Below are positions 21,448-29,806 of a DNA stretch of 64,000 nt, piece by piece. The translations under genes and the position numbers were made by a program. The notes beneath the pieces were generated by a model, which searched no databases, was not told the origin of the DNA, and was given only the letters and a program-made list of their open reading frames with translations. Position 1 is the stretch's first letter. Each line of letters opens with the position of its first letter. The DNA is from Siphonodentalium dalli. Its lineage: Eukaryota > Mollusca > Scaphopoda > Gadilida > Siphonodentaliidae. The stretch is from assembly GCA_032622095.1 (NCBI GenBank), contig CP136064.1, forward strand, positions 188,033,794 through 188,097,793, written 5' to 3'.

Positions 21448-21890
21448 ATGAATGTTAACAATACAAGCGCACGAATGAAGAGCGTTGAACATATACGAAA
21501 TTACTACACGAATGAATTGAACCTTGAAATTTATATTTCACATCTTACCAACAACAGATACAGACATAGTCATAGTGTTATACTATCTTACATGTACCCA
21601 TGCTATGACATCATTCGAATGGGCAATACACTCAAGGAGTTAAAGTGACACGAAACAAGGGACGTGATGTAATATTGGTGTATGAATCTTAAAGGAACAC
21701 AAGACACTCTAAAGGGACACTCATTATGAAGGAATGTTAACAATACAAGCGCACGAATGAAGAGCGTTGAACATATACGAAATTACTACACGAATGAACT
21801 GAAATTTATATTTCACATCTTACCAACAACAGATACAGACATAGTCATAGTGTTATATTATCTTACATGTACCCATGCTATGACATACTT
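21448..21890. repeat. Internal duplication in the left arm (mirrored at about 27350-27788)
   Basis: The block starting TGTTAACAATACAAGCGCAC and ending in CCATGCTATGACAT occurs twice, about 280 bp apart (from 21452 and 21734). The right arm has the same pair in mirror orientation. The duplication therefore predates the formation of the palindrome. Confidence 0.8.
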
Positions 21891-22054
21891 AAAGGGGGAT
21901 AATGCACACACGGTGTGTGGAATGTTAAAGTGACACGAGGTAAGGGACGTTATGTAATATTGGTGTGTGAATATTAAAGGAGCATTCTCGCTATACAAAC
22001 CCCCCTCCCCACTTATAGATATATAACGAAGACGAGAATAACATGTTGATGAAG

Positions 22055-22060
22055 TTTATT
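22055..22060 (-). terminator. Polyadenylation signal AATAAA for the left ATPase copy
   Basis: Reverse-strand AATAAA a few bases after the stop codon of the left ATPase copy; the mirror of the site at 27176-27181. Confidence 0.5.
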
Positions 22061-22065
22061 GAAAT

Positions 22066-23449
22066 TTAATCATTGTCTGAATCTTCGACCTTTAGATTTA
22101 CTTCTAAGAGTTTCTTGAATTTTCTCATCGCTTCATCTGCAGCCCATTCATTATTATATCCGCGTTTGGTCAGTTTGACCATTTTCTTCATGATCGTGCT
22201 ATGTATGGGTGATGTTTTCAATCGATACTTGTATTCTATTAATCGTCTATAACTTTTGAGAAACAGAACAAAATCTGTGTCGATGGTATCCTCTTTTCCC
22301 GACATGCTCTCATCTCCCGAAATGCTCTCTTCTTCTTTCACATCATTGGTGACGCGTTTCATCATACTTTTGAATGTGTCCATCTCGTTGACACATCGCG
22401 CAGCTTTCTTAAGACCGAACACCGTTCTACTACCGACGACATTACCATCTTTTGAATCTGATAGCGTTCCCCGTTCATCTTCATCTGTATCTTCTCCGAA
22501 GAGAGTTGTTTTTGTCTCGGACATAGCTCCGTGTTCATCCGGATCCTCAGTTAATTTTCGTTTTAACTTATTTTCTTGACACCAGTTTTTTACGTGTCTC
22601 TGAACATCATAATGATCTGCGAACAAAAGCCCGCATTCATTACAAGGGTACGACATGTCTTCTCGAATGTCTATGTTTTGACGGCTCTTCTTATTAATTT
22701 CATCGAACTCACCAGGTGGCCGTATGTCGTTAGTATAGTCATTATGTTGACCCTGGGGCACAATATAATTATATGTTATGCCCTTCTGTTGACCAGGGAG
22801 TTCTCTGTCCTCGTATTTCATCGCATTCTGTTGACCATGGGTCTCAGTGTCTTTTGTATGTTTTTTCATCCCATTCTGTTCATCTGGGTGTTCTCTGTCT
22901 TTTTGGAGATTATATTTCATGCCATTCCATTCACCCCTATGTTGGTTCGTGTCCTCTTTTAGTACATTCTGTCGCAGACGTAATGTGTCCGGGGTTGCGG
23001 CTTTTAAATCCACCAGTAGGTAACCGTACGGTTCAATCGTCGCTTCCGAAAACTCTCGAACCATACGCTGAGGACATTCAGGATACATCTGTCTTGATAA
23101 TGTTGAAATTAATCCCTTGTCGATTGGGTTATTGAACAATACCAAATATTGACAATTTCGTCGTTGCGTTGGATCTTTGTTGTAGTAGAAATTCTGGTTC
23201 AAACTTATCAAAGATAAGTTCAAATGGTGTCTTCCTTCGGAATGCAAATCATTAACCCTCTGGTCTTTTGATGAAGTTTGCATCAAGTCATCGAGTATAA
23301 CTAGATTTTTATACCGGGGGTTGATAAGCGAATCCAAGTTTGCTGGTATTCCTCCACTTACACATGCCGTGAATGGATGCTTGAAAATAAAATCTTCATG
23401 GACATTGGCCATTGGATCATCAAAGCAGGATGTTATGTCGCTTGGTGGC

Positions 23450-23486
<37 letters not shown>

Positions 23487-23499
23487 GGGGTGATGATAC

Positions 23500-23532
<33 letters not shown>

Positions 23533-23657
23533 GGCTGATGATACTGTTGTTGTTGTTGTTGTTGTTGTTCTGAAGGCGTGTGTTTAACTTTGATATGACG
23601 CTTCAAACTATCTTGCCAAGCATAGACACTTAAGCACTCTTCACATTGATACTTCAT
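22066..23657 (-). pseudogene. Packaging ATPase, left-arm copy, disabled
   Basis: Mirror copy of the gene at 25434-27170. It still encodes the N-terminal C2H2 finger (frame open from 23657 to 23433). The CAA repeat then switches frame (Gln run becomes Asn run), so that frame ends in SHQAT and a stop. The rest (23412-22066) is open from MANVHEDF onwards. An in-frame gap of 54 codons after TACVSG removes the Walker A loop and the following strand, leaving Walker B (VILDD). Without a P-loop it cannot bind ATP normally. A 2-3 bp match at the deletion joint suggests a microhomology deletion. Confidence 0.85.
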
Positions 23658-23837
23658 TTAACTAGTTCAGGCTGTCGTTCACAACGTCTCTTAGTGTTGT
23701 TTGTACTGGATACAAATTTATCACATTAGCTACAATACAACCTACCTATCCAAATGTCAATGCAATTATGAGTGATTTCAATATGAACACTCTATTATAT
23801 AGATATGTGTAACCTGGTGACTGACATGATGATACAG

Positions 23838-23946
23838 TTATGCACTAAATAATGGACTGCTTAACCACAGCAGAATTATAGGTAACTTTTCAGGAGTTAG
23901 TCGGAAATATGGCTTGTTGCCATTCATCGGAAAGCTCTCGCCGCCG

Positions 23947-23992
<46 letters not shown>

Positions 23993-24164
23993 GGGGGTGA
24001 TGATACTGTTGTTGTTGTTGTTGTTGTTGTTGTTGTGGCTGATGATACTGTTGTTGTTGTTGTTGTTGTTGTTGTTCTGAAGGCGTGTGTTTAACTTTGA
24101 TATGACGCTTCAAACTATCTTGCCAAGCATAGACACTTAAGCACTCTTCACATTGATACTTCAT
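23838..24164 (-). pseudogene. Extra copy of the ATPase 5' block (zinc finger + poly-Gln), left arm
   Basis: Repeats the first ~60 codons of the ATPase (C2H2 finger CEECLSVYAWQDSLKRH, then Gln runs split by YHQP and YHHP). It then reads into sequence that is upstream DNA in the neighbouring copy (HGGESFPMNGNKPYFRL...), ending at 23838. It is part of a tandem duplication of about 490-510 bp that includes the upstream region. It could be expressed as a small Gln-rich finger protein, but most likely it is a by-product of the duplication. Confidence 0.6.
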
Positions 24165-24453
24165 TTAACTAGTTCAGGCTGTCGTTCACAACGTCTCTTA
24201 GTGTTGTTTGTACTGGATACAAATTTATCACATTAGCTACAATACAACCTACCTATCCAAATGTCAATGCAATTATGAGTGATTTCAATATGAACACTCT
24301 ATTATATAGATATGTGTAACCTGGTGACTGACATGATGATACAGTTATGCACTAAATAATGGACTGCTTAACCACAGCAGAATTATAGGTAACTTTTCAG
24401 GAGTTAGTCGGAAATATGGCTTGTTGCCATTCATCGGAAAGCTCTCGCCGCCG

Positions 24454-24487
<34 letters not shown>

Positions 24488-24488
24488 G

Positions 24489-24603
24489 CCGGCGGCGGCG
24501 GCATTGCGGTATTTTACTGCGGCGGCGGTGCCGTCGCCGCCGCCGGGGTCCGCCGCCGGCGGACCCCGTAGTAAAATACTGCAATGCCGCCTCCGCCGGC
24601 ACC

Positions 24604-24607
<4 letters not shown>
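24489..24607. repeat. GC-rich centre of the palindrome
   Basis: The core GGGGTCCGCCG (24545-24555), one base at 24556, then CGGCGGACCCC (24557-24567) is perfectly symmetrical. It is embedded in GCC/CGG triplets that contrast sharply with the AT-rich arms. Outer halves (GGCATTGCGGTATTTTACTG and its partner CAGTATTTTACTACGG read on the other strand) match imperfectly. Runs of GTT to the left and of ACC then AAC to the right border the centre. Confidence 0.85.
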
Positions 24608-24655
<48 letters not shown>

Positions 24656-24944
24656 CGGCGGCGAGAGCTTTCCGATGAATGGCAACAAGCCATATTTCCG
24701 ACTAACTCCTGAAAAGTTACCTATAATTCTGCTGTGGTTAAGCAGTCCATTATTTAGTGCATAACTGTATCATCATGTCAGTCACCAGGTTACACATATC
24801 TATATAATAGAGTGTTCATATTGAAATCACTCATAATTGCATTGACATTTGGATAGGTAGGTTGTATTGTAGCTAATGTGATAAATTTGTATCCAGTACA
24901 AACAACACTAAGAGACGTTGTGAACGACAGCCTGAACTAGTTAA

Positions 24945-25110
24945 ATGAAGTATCAATGTGAAGAGTGCTTAAGTGTCTATGCTTGGCAAGATAGTTTGAA
25001 GCGTCATATCAAAGTTAAACACACGCCTTCAGAACAACAACAACAACAACAACAACAGTATCATCAGCCACAACAACAACAACAACAACAACAACAGTAT
25101 CATCACCCCC

Positions 25111-25144
<34 letters not shown>

Positions 25145-25253
25145 CGGCGGCGAGAGCTTTCCGATGAATGGCAACAAGCCATATTTCCGACTAACTCCTG
25201 AAAAGTTACCTATAATTCTGCTGTGGTTAAGCAGTCCATTATTTAGTGCATAA
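24945..25253 (+). pseudogene. Extra copy of the ATPase 5' block (zinc finger + poly-Gln), right arm
   Basis: Mirror of 23838-24164: ATG, C2H2 finger, Gln runs, then HGGESFPMNGNKPYFRL and a stop at 25251. It lies 489 bp upstream of the true start at 25434, in the same orientation, and duplicates both the upstream region and the first exon-like block. It can be read as an independent 102-codon frame; whether it is expressed is unknown. Confidence 0.6.
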
Positions 25254-25433
25254 CTGTATCATCATGTCAGTCACCAGGTTACACATATCTATATAATAGA
25301 GTGTTCATATTGAAATCACTCATAATTGCATTGACATTTGGATAGGTAGGTTGTATTGTAGCTAATGTGATAAATTTGTATCCAGTACAAACAACACTAA
25401 GAGACGTTGTGAACGACAGCCTGAACTAGTTAA
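25144..25433 (+). promoter_or_regulatory. Upstream region of the ATPase gene, present four times in the element
   Basis: About 290 bp between the CAA tract and the start codon, including a TATA-like TATATAAT at 25289-25296 about 140 bp before the ATG. The same block is repeated at 24655-24944 and, in mirror orientation, at about 23660-23945 and 24165-24457. The conserved position ahead of each zinc-finger start suggests a promoter; this is inference. Confidence 0.4.
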
Positions 25434-27170
25434 ATGAAGTATCAATGTGAAGAGTGCTTAAGTGTCTATGCTTGGCAAGATAGTTTGAAGCGTCATATCA
25501 AAGTTAAACACACGCCTTCAGAACAACAACAACAACAACAACAGTATCATCAGCCACAACAACAACAACAACAACAACAACAGTATCATCACCCCCAACA
25601 ACAACAACAACAACAACAACAACAGCCACCAAGCGACATAACATCCTGCTTTGATGATCCAATGGCCAATGTCCATGAAGATTTTATTTTCAAGCATCCA
25701 TTCACGGCATGTGTAAGTGGACCGACATCTTGTGGTAAGACATACTTCGTGAAAACCTTACTACAAAAGTCTGCCTCAAAAATATCACCCGCACCTGACA
25801 GAATAATATGGTTTTATAAATATTGGCAGCCCCTATATGACGAATTAAAGTATACCGTCACCCCTCAGGTCAACTTTATACGAGGAATACCAGCAAACTT
25901 GGATTCGCTTATCAACCCCCGGTATAAAAATCTAGTTATACTCGATGACTTGATGCAAACTTCATCAAAAGACCAGAGGGTTAATGATTTGCATTCCGAA
26001 GGAAGTCACCATTTGAACTTATCTTTGATAAGTTTGAACCAGAATTTCTACTACAACAAAGATCCAACGCAACGACGAAATTGTCAATATTTGGTATTGT
26101 TCAATAACCCAATCGACAAGGGATTAATTTCAACATTATCAAGACAGATGTATCCTGAATGTCCTCAGCGTATGGTTCGAGAGTTTTCGGAAGCGACGAG
26201 TGAACCGTACGGTTACCTACTGGTGGATTTAAAAGCCGCAACCCCGGACACATTACGTCTGCGACAGAATGTACTAAAAGTAGACACGAACCAACATAGG
26301 GGTGAATGGAATGGCATGAAATATAATCTCCAAAAAGACAGAGAACACCCAGATGAACAGAATGGGATGAAAAAACATACAAAAGACACTGAGACCCAGG
26401 GTCAACAGAATGCGATGAAATACGAGGACAGAGAACTCCCTGGTCAACAGAAGGGCATAACATATAATTATATTGTGCCCCAGGGTCAACATAATGACTA
26501 TACTAACGACATACGGCCACCTGGTGAGTTCGATGAAATTAATAAGAAGAGCCGTCAAAACATAGACATTCGAGAAGACATGTCGTACCCTTGTAATGAA
26601 TGCGGGCTTTTGTTCGCAGATCATTATGATGTTCAGAGACACGTAAAAAACTGGTGTCAAGAAAATAAGTTAAAACGAAAATTAACTGAGGATCCGGATG
26701 AACACGGAGCTATGTCCGAGACAAAAACAACTCTCTTCGGAGAAGATACAGATGAAGATGAACGGGGAACGCTATCAGATTCAAAAGATGGTAATGTCGT
26801 CGGTAGTAGAACGGTGTTCGGTCTTAAGAAAGCTGCGCGATGTGTCAACGAGATGGACACATTCAAAAGTATGATGAAACGCGTCACCAATGATGTGAAA
26901 GAAGAAGAGAGCATTTCGGGAGATGAGAGCATGTCGGGAAAAGAGGATACCATCGACACAGATTTTGTTCTGTTTCTCAAAAGTTATAGACGATTAATAG
27001 AATACCAGTATCGATTGAAAACATCACCCATACATAACACGATCATGAAGAAAATGGTCAAACTGACCAAACGCGGATATAATAATGAATGGGCTGCAGA
27101 TGAAGCGATGAGAAAATTCAAGAAACTCTTAGAAGTAAATCTAAAGGTCGAAGATTCAGACAATGATTAA
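25434..27170 (+). CDS. Polinton-type packaging ATPase fused to zinc fingers
   Basis: A 578-residue protein. Residues 1-26 form a C2H2 finger (C5, C8, H21, H26). Residues 31-64 are Gln runs separated by YHQP and YHHP. Residues about 85-280 form an A32/FtsK-HerA-type ATPase with Walker A GPTSCGKT (96-103), Walker B LVILDD (167-172), a polar SLNQNFY segment (200-206) and the family-typical ending PYGYLLVDLK. In related viruses and Polintons this enzyme pumps DNA into the capsid. Residues about 290-350 are degenerate repeats around G-Q-Q-N-G-M-K-Y. A second, C2HC-type finger follows (C387, C390, H403, C408), then an acidic stretch and a helical C-terminus. The chosen ATG begins the finger; AATAAA lies 6 bases after the stop. 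Intact, unlike its mirror copy. Polinton ATPases are usually shorter, so the finger and C-terminal parts are notable additions. Confidence 0.8.
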   Translation: MKYQCEECLSVYAWQDSLKRHIKVKHTPSEQQQQQQQYHQPQQQQQQQQQYHHPQQQQQQQQQQPPSDITSCFDDPMANVHEDFIFKHPFTACVSGPTSCGKTYFVKTLLQKSASKISPAPDRIIWFYKYWQPLYDELKYTVTPQVNFIRGIPANLDSLINPRYKNLVILDDLMQTSSKDQRVNDLHSEGSHHLNLSLISLNQNFYYNKDPTQRRNCQYLVLFNNPIDKGLISTLSRQMYPECPQRMVREFSEATSEPYGYLLVDLKAATPDTLRLRQNVLKVDTNQHRGEWNGMKYNLQKDREHPDEQNGMKKHTKDTETQGQQNAMKYEDRELPGQQKGITYNYIVPQGQHNDYTNDIRPPGEFDEINKKSRQNIDIREDMSYPCNECGLLFADHYDVQRHVKNWCQENKLKRKLTEDPDEHGAMSETKTTLFGEDTDEDERGTLSDSKDGNVVGSRTVFGLKKAARCVNEMDTFKSMMKRVTNDVKEEESISGDESMSGKEDTIDTDFVLFLKSYRRLIEYQYRLKTSPIHNTIMKKMVKLTKRGYNNEWAADEAMRKFKKLLEVNLKVEDSDND

Positions 27171-27175
27171 ATTTC

Positions 27176-27181
27176 AATAAA
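27176..27181 (+). terminator. Polyadenylation signal AATAAA of the ATPase gene
   Basis: AATAAA six bases after the stop codon at 27168-27170, followed by AT-rich DNA. Placement right after the stop is typical of compact viral-type genes. Confidence 0.6.
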
Positions 27182-28190
27182 CTTCATCAACATGTTATTC
27201 TCGTCTTCGTTATATATCTATAAGTGGGGAGGGGGGTTTGTATAGCGAGAATGCTCCTTTAATATTCACACACCAATATTACATAACGTCCCTTACCTCG
27301 TGTCACTTTAACATTCCACACACCGTGTGTGCATTATCCCCCTTTAAGTATGTCATAGCATGGGTACATGTAAGATAATATAACACTATGACTATGTCTG
27401 TATCTGTTGTTGGTAAGATGTGAAATATAAATTTCAGTTCATTCGTGTAGTAATTTCGTATATGTTCAACGCTCTTCATTCGGGCGCTTGTATTGTTAAC
27501 ATTCCTTCATAATGAGTGTCCCGTTAGAGTGTCTTGTGTTCCTTTAAGATTCATACACCAATATTACATCACGTCCCTTGTTTCGTGTCACTTTAACTCC
27601 TTGAGTGTATTGCCCATTCGAATGATGTCATAGCATGGGTACATGTAAGATAGTATAACACTATGACTATGTCTGTATCTGTTGTTGGTAAGATGTGAAA
27701 TATAAATTTCAAGGTTCAATTCATTCGTGTAGTAATTTCGTATATGTTCAACGCTCTTCATTCGTGCGCTTGTATTGTTAACATTCATTCATAATGAGTG
27801 TCCCTTTAGATCGATAAATAAGTTAAAGGTCATTACATTCCACAGTCAAATCTATTGGTGATCGAATTTGATAACTATTTTATTGGAACAACTAAGAGTA
27901 TTATTCACGTGAGATCAATGAGTCCAATTATTATAAATAATATATTGCAGGCATCGGTGGATACCCGATTGCCACATTTAGTGATCACGTGATAAACTGA
28001 TAAAATGTCCAAAGCGTAAGTATGAATGTGGGGCGATAAGTGGTTATTGCGTAATGTTGTTATAACAATGACACCGAAGCAATTTCTATAATTGAGTGAC
28101 CTGGACGTATGCATGTTTTTGGCTAACTAATTATCGTGTGAATGACACAGTTTATCAACCTTAATTGATACTAACCCGTTTGTTCAGACA

Positions 28191-28583
28191 TTAAATCGAT
28201 ATGTTTTCTGAATAGCATATAACTGTGAACGGGGAAATAATATAATTCATTTGGTAAAGCAAAGGTGTGAAAGACACATTGTTACCACCAATGTCGCGTG
28301 TGTGATTGCGTGTACAGCGAATATGACAATTCATTCTGGAGGGTTGTAATTTCACATTACAATTTTCGACCGTTAGTCTCAATACTTCCAATAATTCACG
28401 ATAATACACACCTGTCATATGGGATAGAGAGAGTGTAAAGAATAAACGCTCTTTATTATTTATGTAAAAGTAATAGTGTCTATTTTCAGGTATGACAATT
28501 ATATGAACTGCGTCCGATAAAACACTGGAATGTATGCATTCATATCGATGGTCACAATGTCCAATAAAGCTATTTCTAAACAT
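28191..28583 (-). CDS. Terminal-proximal ORF of unknown function, right-arm copy
   Basis: Mirror of 20653-21045: 130 codons on the minus strand, reading inwards from the right end, so convergent with the ATPase gene. It has many Cys and His residues. The only residue difference noticed from the left copy is Asp for Asn near residue 10. No motif or membrane segment recognised, and the function is unknown. Two shorter frames (27905-28114 and 27588-27788, minus) lie between it and the ATPase and are equally unplaced. Confidence 0.35.
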   Translation of the reverse strand: MFRNSFIGHCDHRYECIHSSVLSDAVHIIVIPENRHYYFYINNKERLFFTLSLSHMTGVYYRELLEVLRLTVENCNVKLQPSRMNCHIRCTRNHTRDIGGNNVSFTPLLYQMNYIISPFTVICYSENISI

Positions 28584-28704
28584 CGATTAATAAATACATT
28601 GAAAAATATTTGAACAAAAAAAAATAACGAAAGATATTACGCGCAAATAATTTAACATTCGACATTTTAATATCGAGATTATCAGAAACCGAAAACTCGT
28701 TATA

Positions 28705-28880
28705 AATTTTTTATTTAAACTTTTTTTTTAGAGAAATAATTTTGGAGGGTTTTGATAATTTGGAAGTTTGGAAATTTTGGGGTTTTAAAATTTTTTGGAA
28801 GTTTGGAAATTTAGAAATTTTTTGGAAAAAATAAATTTTGAAATTTTTGAAATTTTTTTTTTTGGGTTTTGATATTTTGG
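28705..28880. repeat. Subterminal A/T-rich short repeats (mirrored at about 20385-20520)
   Basis: Degenerate repeats of TTTGGAAGTTTGGAAATTTT with T-runs. The two arms differ here more than elsewhere, by small indels in homopolymers, which is expected for slippage-prone DNA. Confidence 0.6.
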
Positions 28881-28960
28881 GAATATTTTAGTACAACCAA
28901 TTTTAGACCCACAAATTCTATTTTTAGATGTGGGGGTAACGAGACTCCTATTCTTCTTCT

Positions 28961-28966
28961 GGCCTG
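28961..28966. repeat. Right target-site duplication GGCCTG
   Basis: Exact match to 20298-20303, directly outside the right end of the mirror element. Confidence 0.85.
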
Positions 28967-29060
28967 GTCGCAGAATCGTTAAATTGCCGCAGCACCGTGG
29001 TTGTCAAGCCGCAGAATCGTGGAATTGGTCGCAGAATCGTCGAAACGATTGTGCCGTGTG
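28967..29060. repeat. Dispersed CCGCAGAATCGT repeat next to the element
   Basis: Three spaced copies of (C/T)CGCAGAATCGT. The block is the reverse complement of 17029-17122 with only a few changes. Confidence 0.8.
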
Positions 29061-29472
29061 ATCAATGTGCAGACTCGGAACTGATAAAATGCCGGCCTTT
29101 ATTTATAAAGTGTCCAGTAAGGAAGGACTTATATAGTAGGCCTACTACTTATTTAGTTTATGTCTCGATTATAAATATTGTATTTTTAGAGGGCTCTGAA
29201 ATATAAGACACGACTAGCACAGAGCCTCGTTACCAGGTTGTAATATACTATACATATTTATGATTTATCAAATAAAATCACTTGAGTTTCATTTTGAATT
29301 TGACTGTGGTCCGAAATAACAGTATTGTCCTCAGAAATATTTAGTTACGTCAATATCTTGATTACGTCCGCTATCTGGTTCTCGTTCCCGGCCCTAGTCT
29401 TTTAAGCAACTACCATCTGGGTCGCCATTTTGTTTGTCCGGACTGCAAATTTTGTTTCTCCAACAAATTATA
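29061..29472 (+). promoter_or_regulatory. Putative promoter / 5'UTR of the plus-strand SRSF1-like gene
   Basis: The 412 bp before the start codon include GTCGCCATTTT (29421-29431), whose reverse strand AAAATGGCGAC matches the YY1 consensus found near many housekeeping start sites. A CT-rich segment (TTTGTTTCTCC) precedes the ATG. No TATA box at a convincing place. Motif seen; role inferred. Confidence 0.4.
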
Positions 29473-29636
29473 ATGTCTAGCAAAGTTGATAGCAGAATAT
29501 ACTGTGGGAATTTACCACCAGATGTTCGAGCTCGTGATATAGAAGACTTATTTCGGAAATTCGGCCGTATTAATTTCATCGATTTGAAAACAAAAAGAGG
29601 ACCACCTTTTGCTTTTGTCGAATTCGAAGACCCGAG
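29473..29636 (+). CDS. SRSF1: SRSF1 (SF2/ASF)-like splicing factor, exon 1 (start of RRM1)
   Basis: ATG at 29473. The exon encodes 54 residues plus two bases, starting [20 protein letters not shown] and ending [12 protein letters not shown]2 (IYCGNL) and RNP1 (PPFAFVEF) of RRM1 are visible. The donor AG|GTTTAT splits an Arg codon, which is completed by G at the start of exon 2 (48862). SRSF1 is an essential nuclear SR protein that binds purine-rich exonic enhancers and recruits U1 and U2AF. Together with exons 2 and 3 the coding order matches SRSF1 throughout, so orthology is well supported. An open frame also extends upstream (from 29434), but the ATG context and homology favour 29473. Confidence 0.92.
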
Positions 29637-29806
29637 GTTTATAATAATATTGAACTTACAGTTACATTTACAACTAATTATTAACAGGGTTTCCGCTAGG
29701 GGTTGGGGGAATGTGGCCGTATTTGGGAAGCACATACCCGGCGCCCTGTCGGGAGAAAATTTTGATGTTTATCACTGAAATGTATCCATTTCCTTGCACT
29801 TGAGAC

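Larger units (their letters stand above)
20304..28960. mobile_element. Mirror-image Polinton/Maverick-type element (complete palindrome)
   Basis: The 8657-bp element starts AGAAGAATAGGAGTCTCG and ends with the reverse complement of AGAAGAAGAATAGGAGTC. It is flanked by the 6-bp duplication GGCCTG. The left arm (20304-24555) is the reverse complement of the right arm (24557-28960) over its whole length, so there is no single-copy interior. Each arm contains, from the end inwards: an A/T-rich subterminal zone, a 130-codon frame, a short internal duplication, a packaging-ATPase gene reading outwards, and an extra copy of that gene's 5' block. AG...CT ends, a 6-bp duplication and an A32/FtsK-type ATPase are Polinton traits. 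DNA polymerase B, integrase, protease and capsid genes are absent, so it must have depended on others. Arms differ by a 162-bp deletion, CAA-repeat length changes and scattered substitutions. Confidence 0.8.

Noticed and set aside
22576-23135. Frames of 107-128 codons opposite the ATPase copies (both arms)
   Set aside because: They are antisense shadows of the packaging-ATPase gene and rise and fall with it.
23321-24764. Frames of poly-Cys, poly-Val, poly-Leu or poly-Asn
   Set aside because: Other-frame readings of the (CAA)n/(GTT)n tracts and of the GC-rich centre.
20304-28960. Palindrome as an assembly or fold-back read artefact
   Set aside because: The arms differ by a 162-bp deletion, repeat lengths and substitutions, the flanks are not mirrored, and a target duplication bounds the whole unit. 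Read mapping would still be the decisive test.
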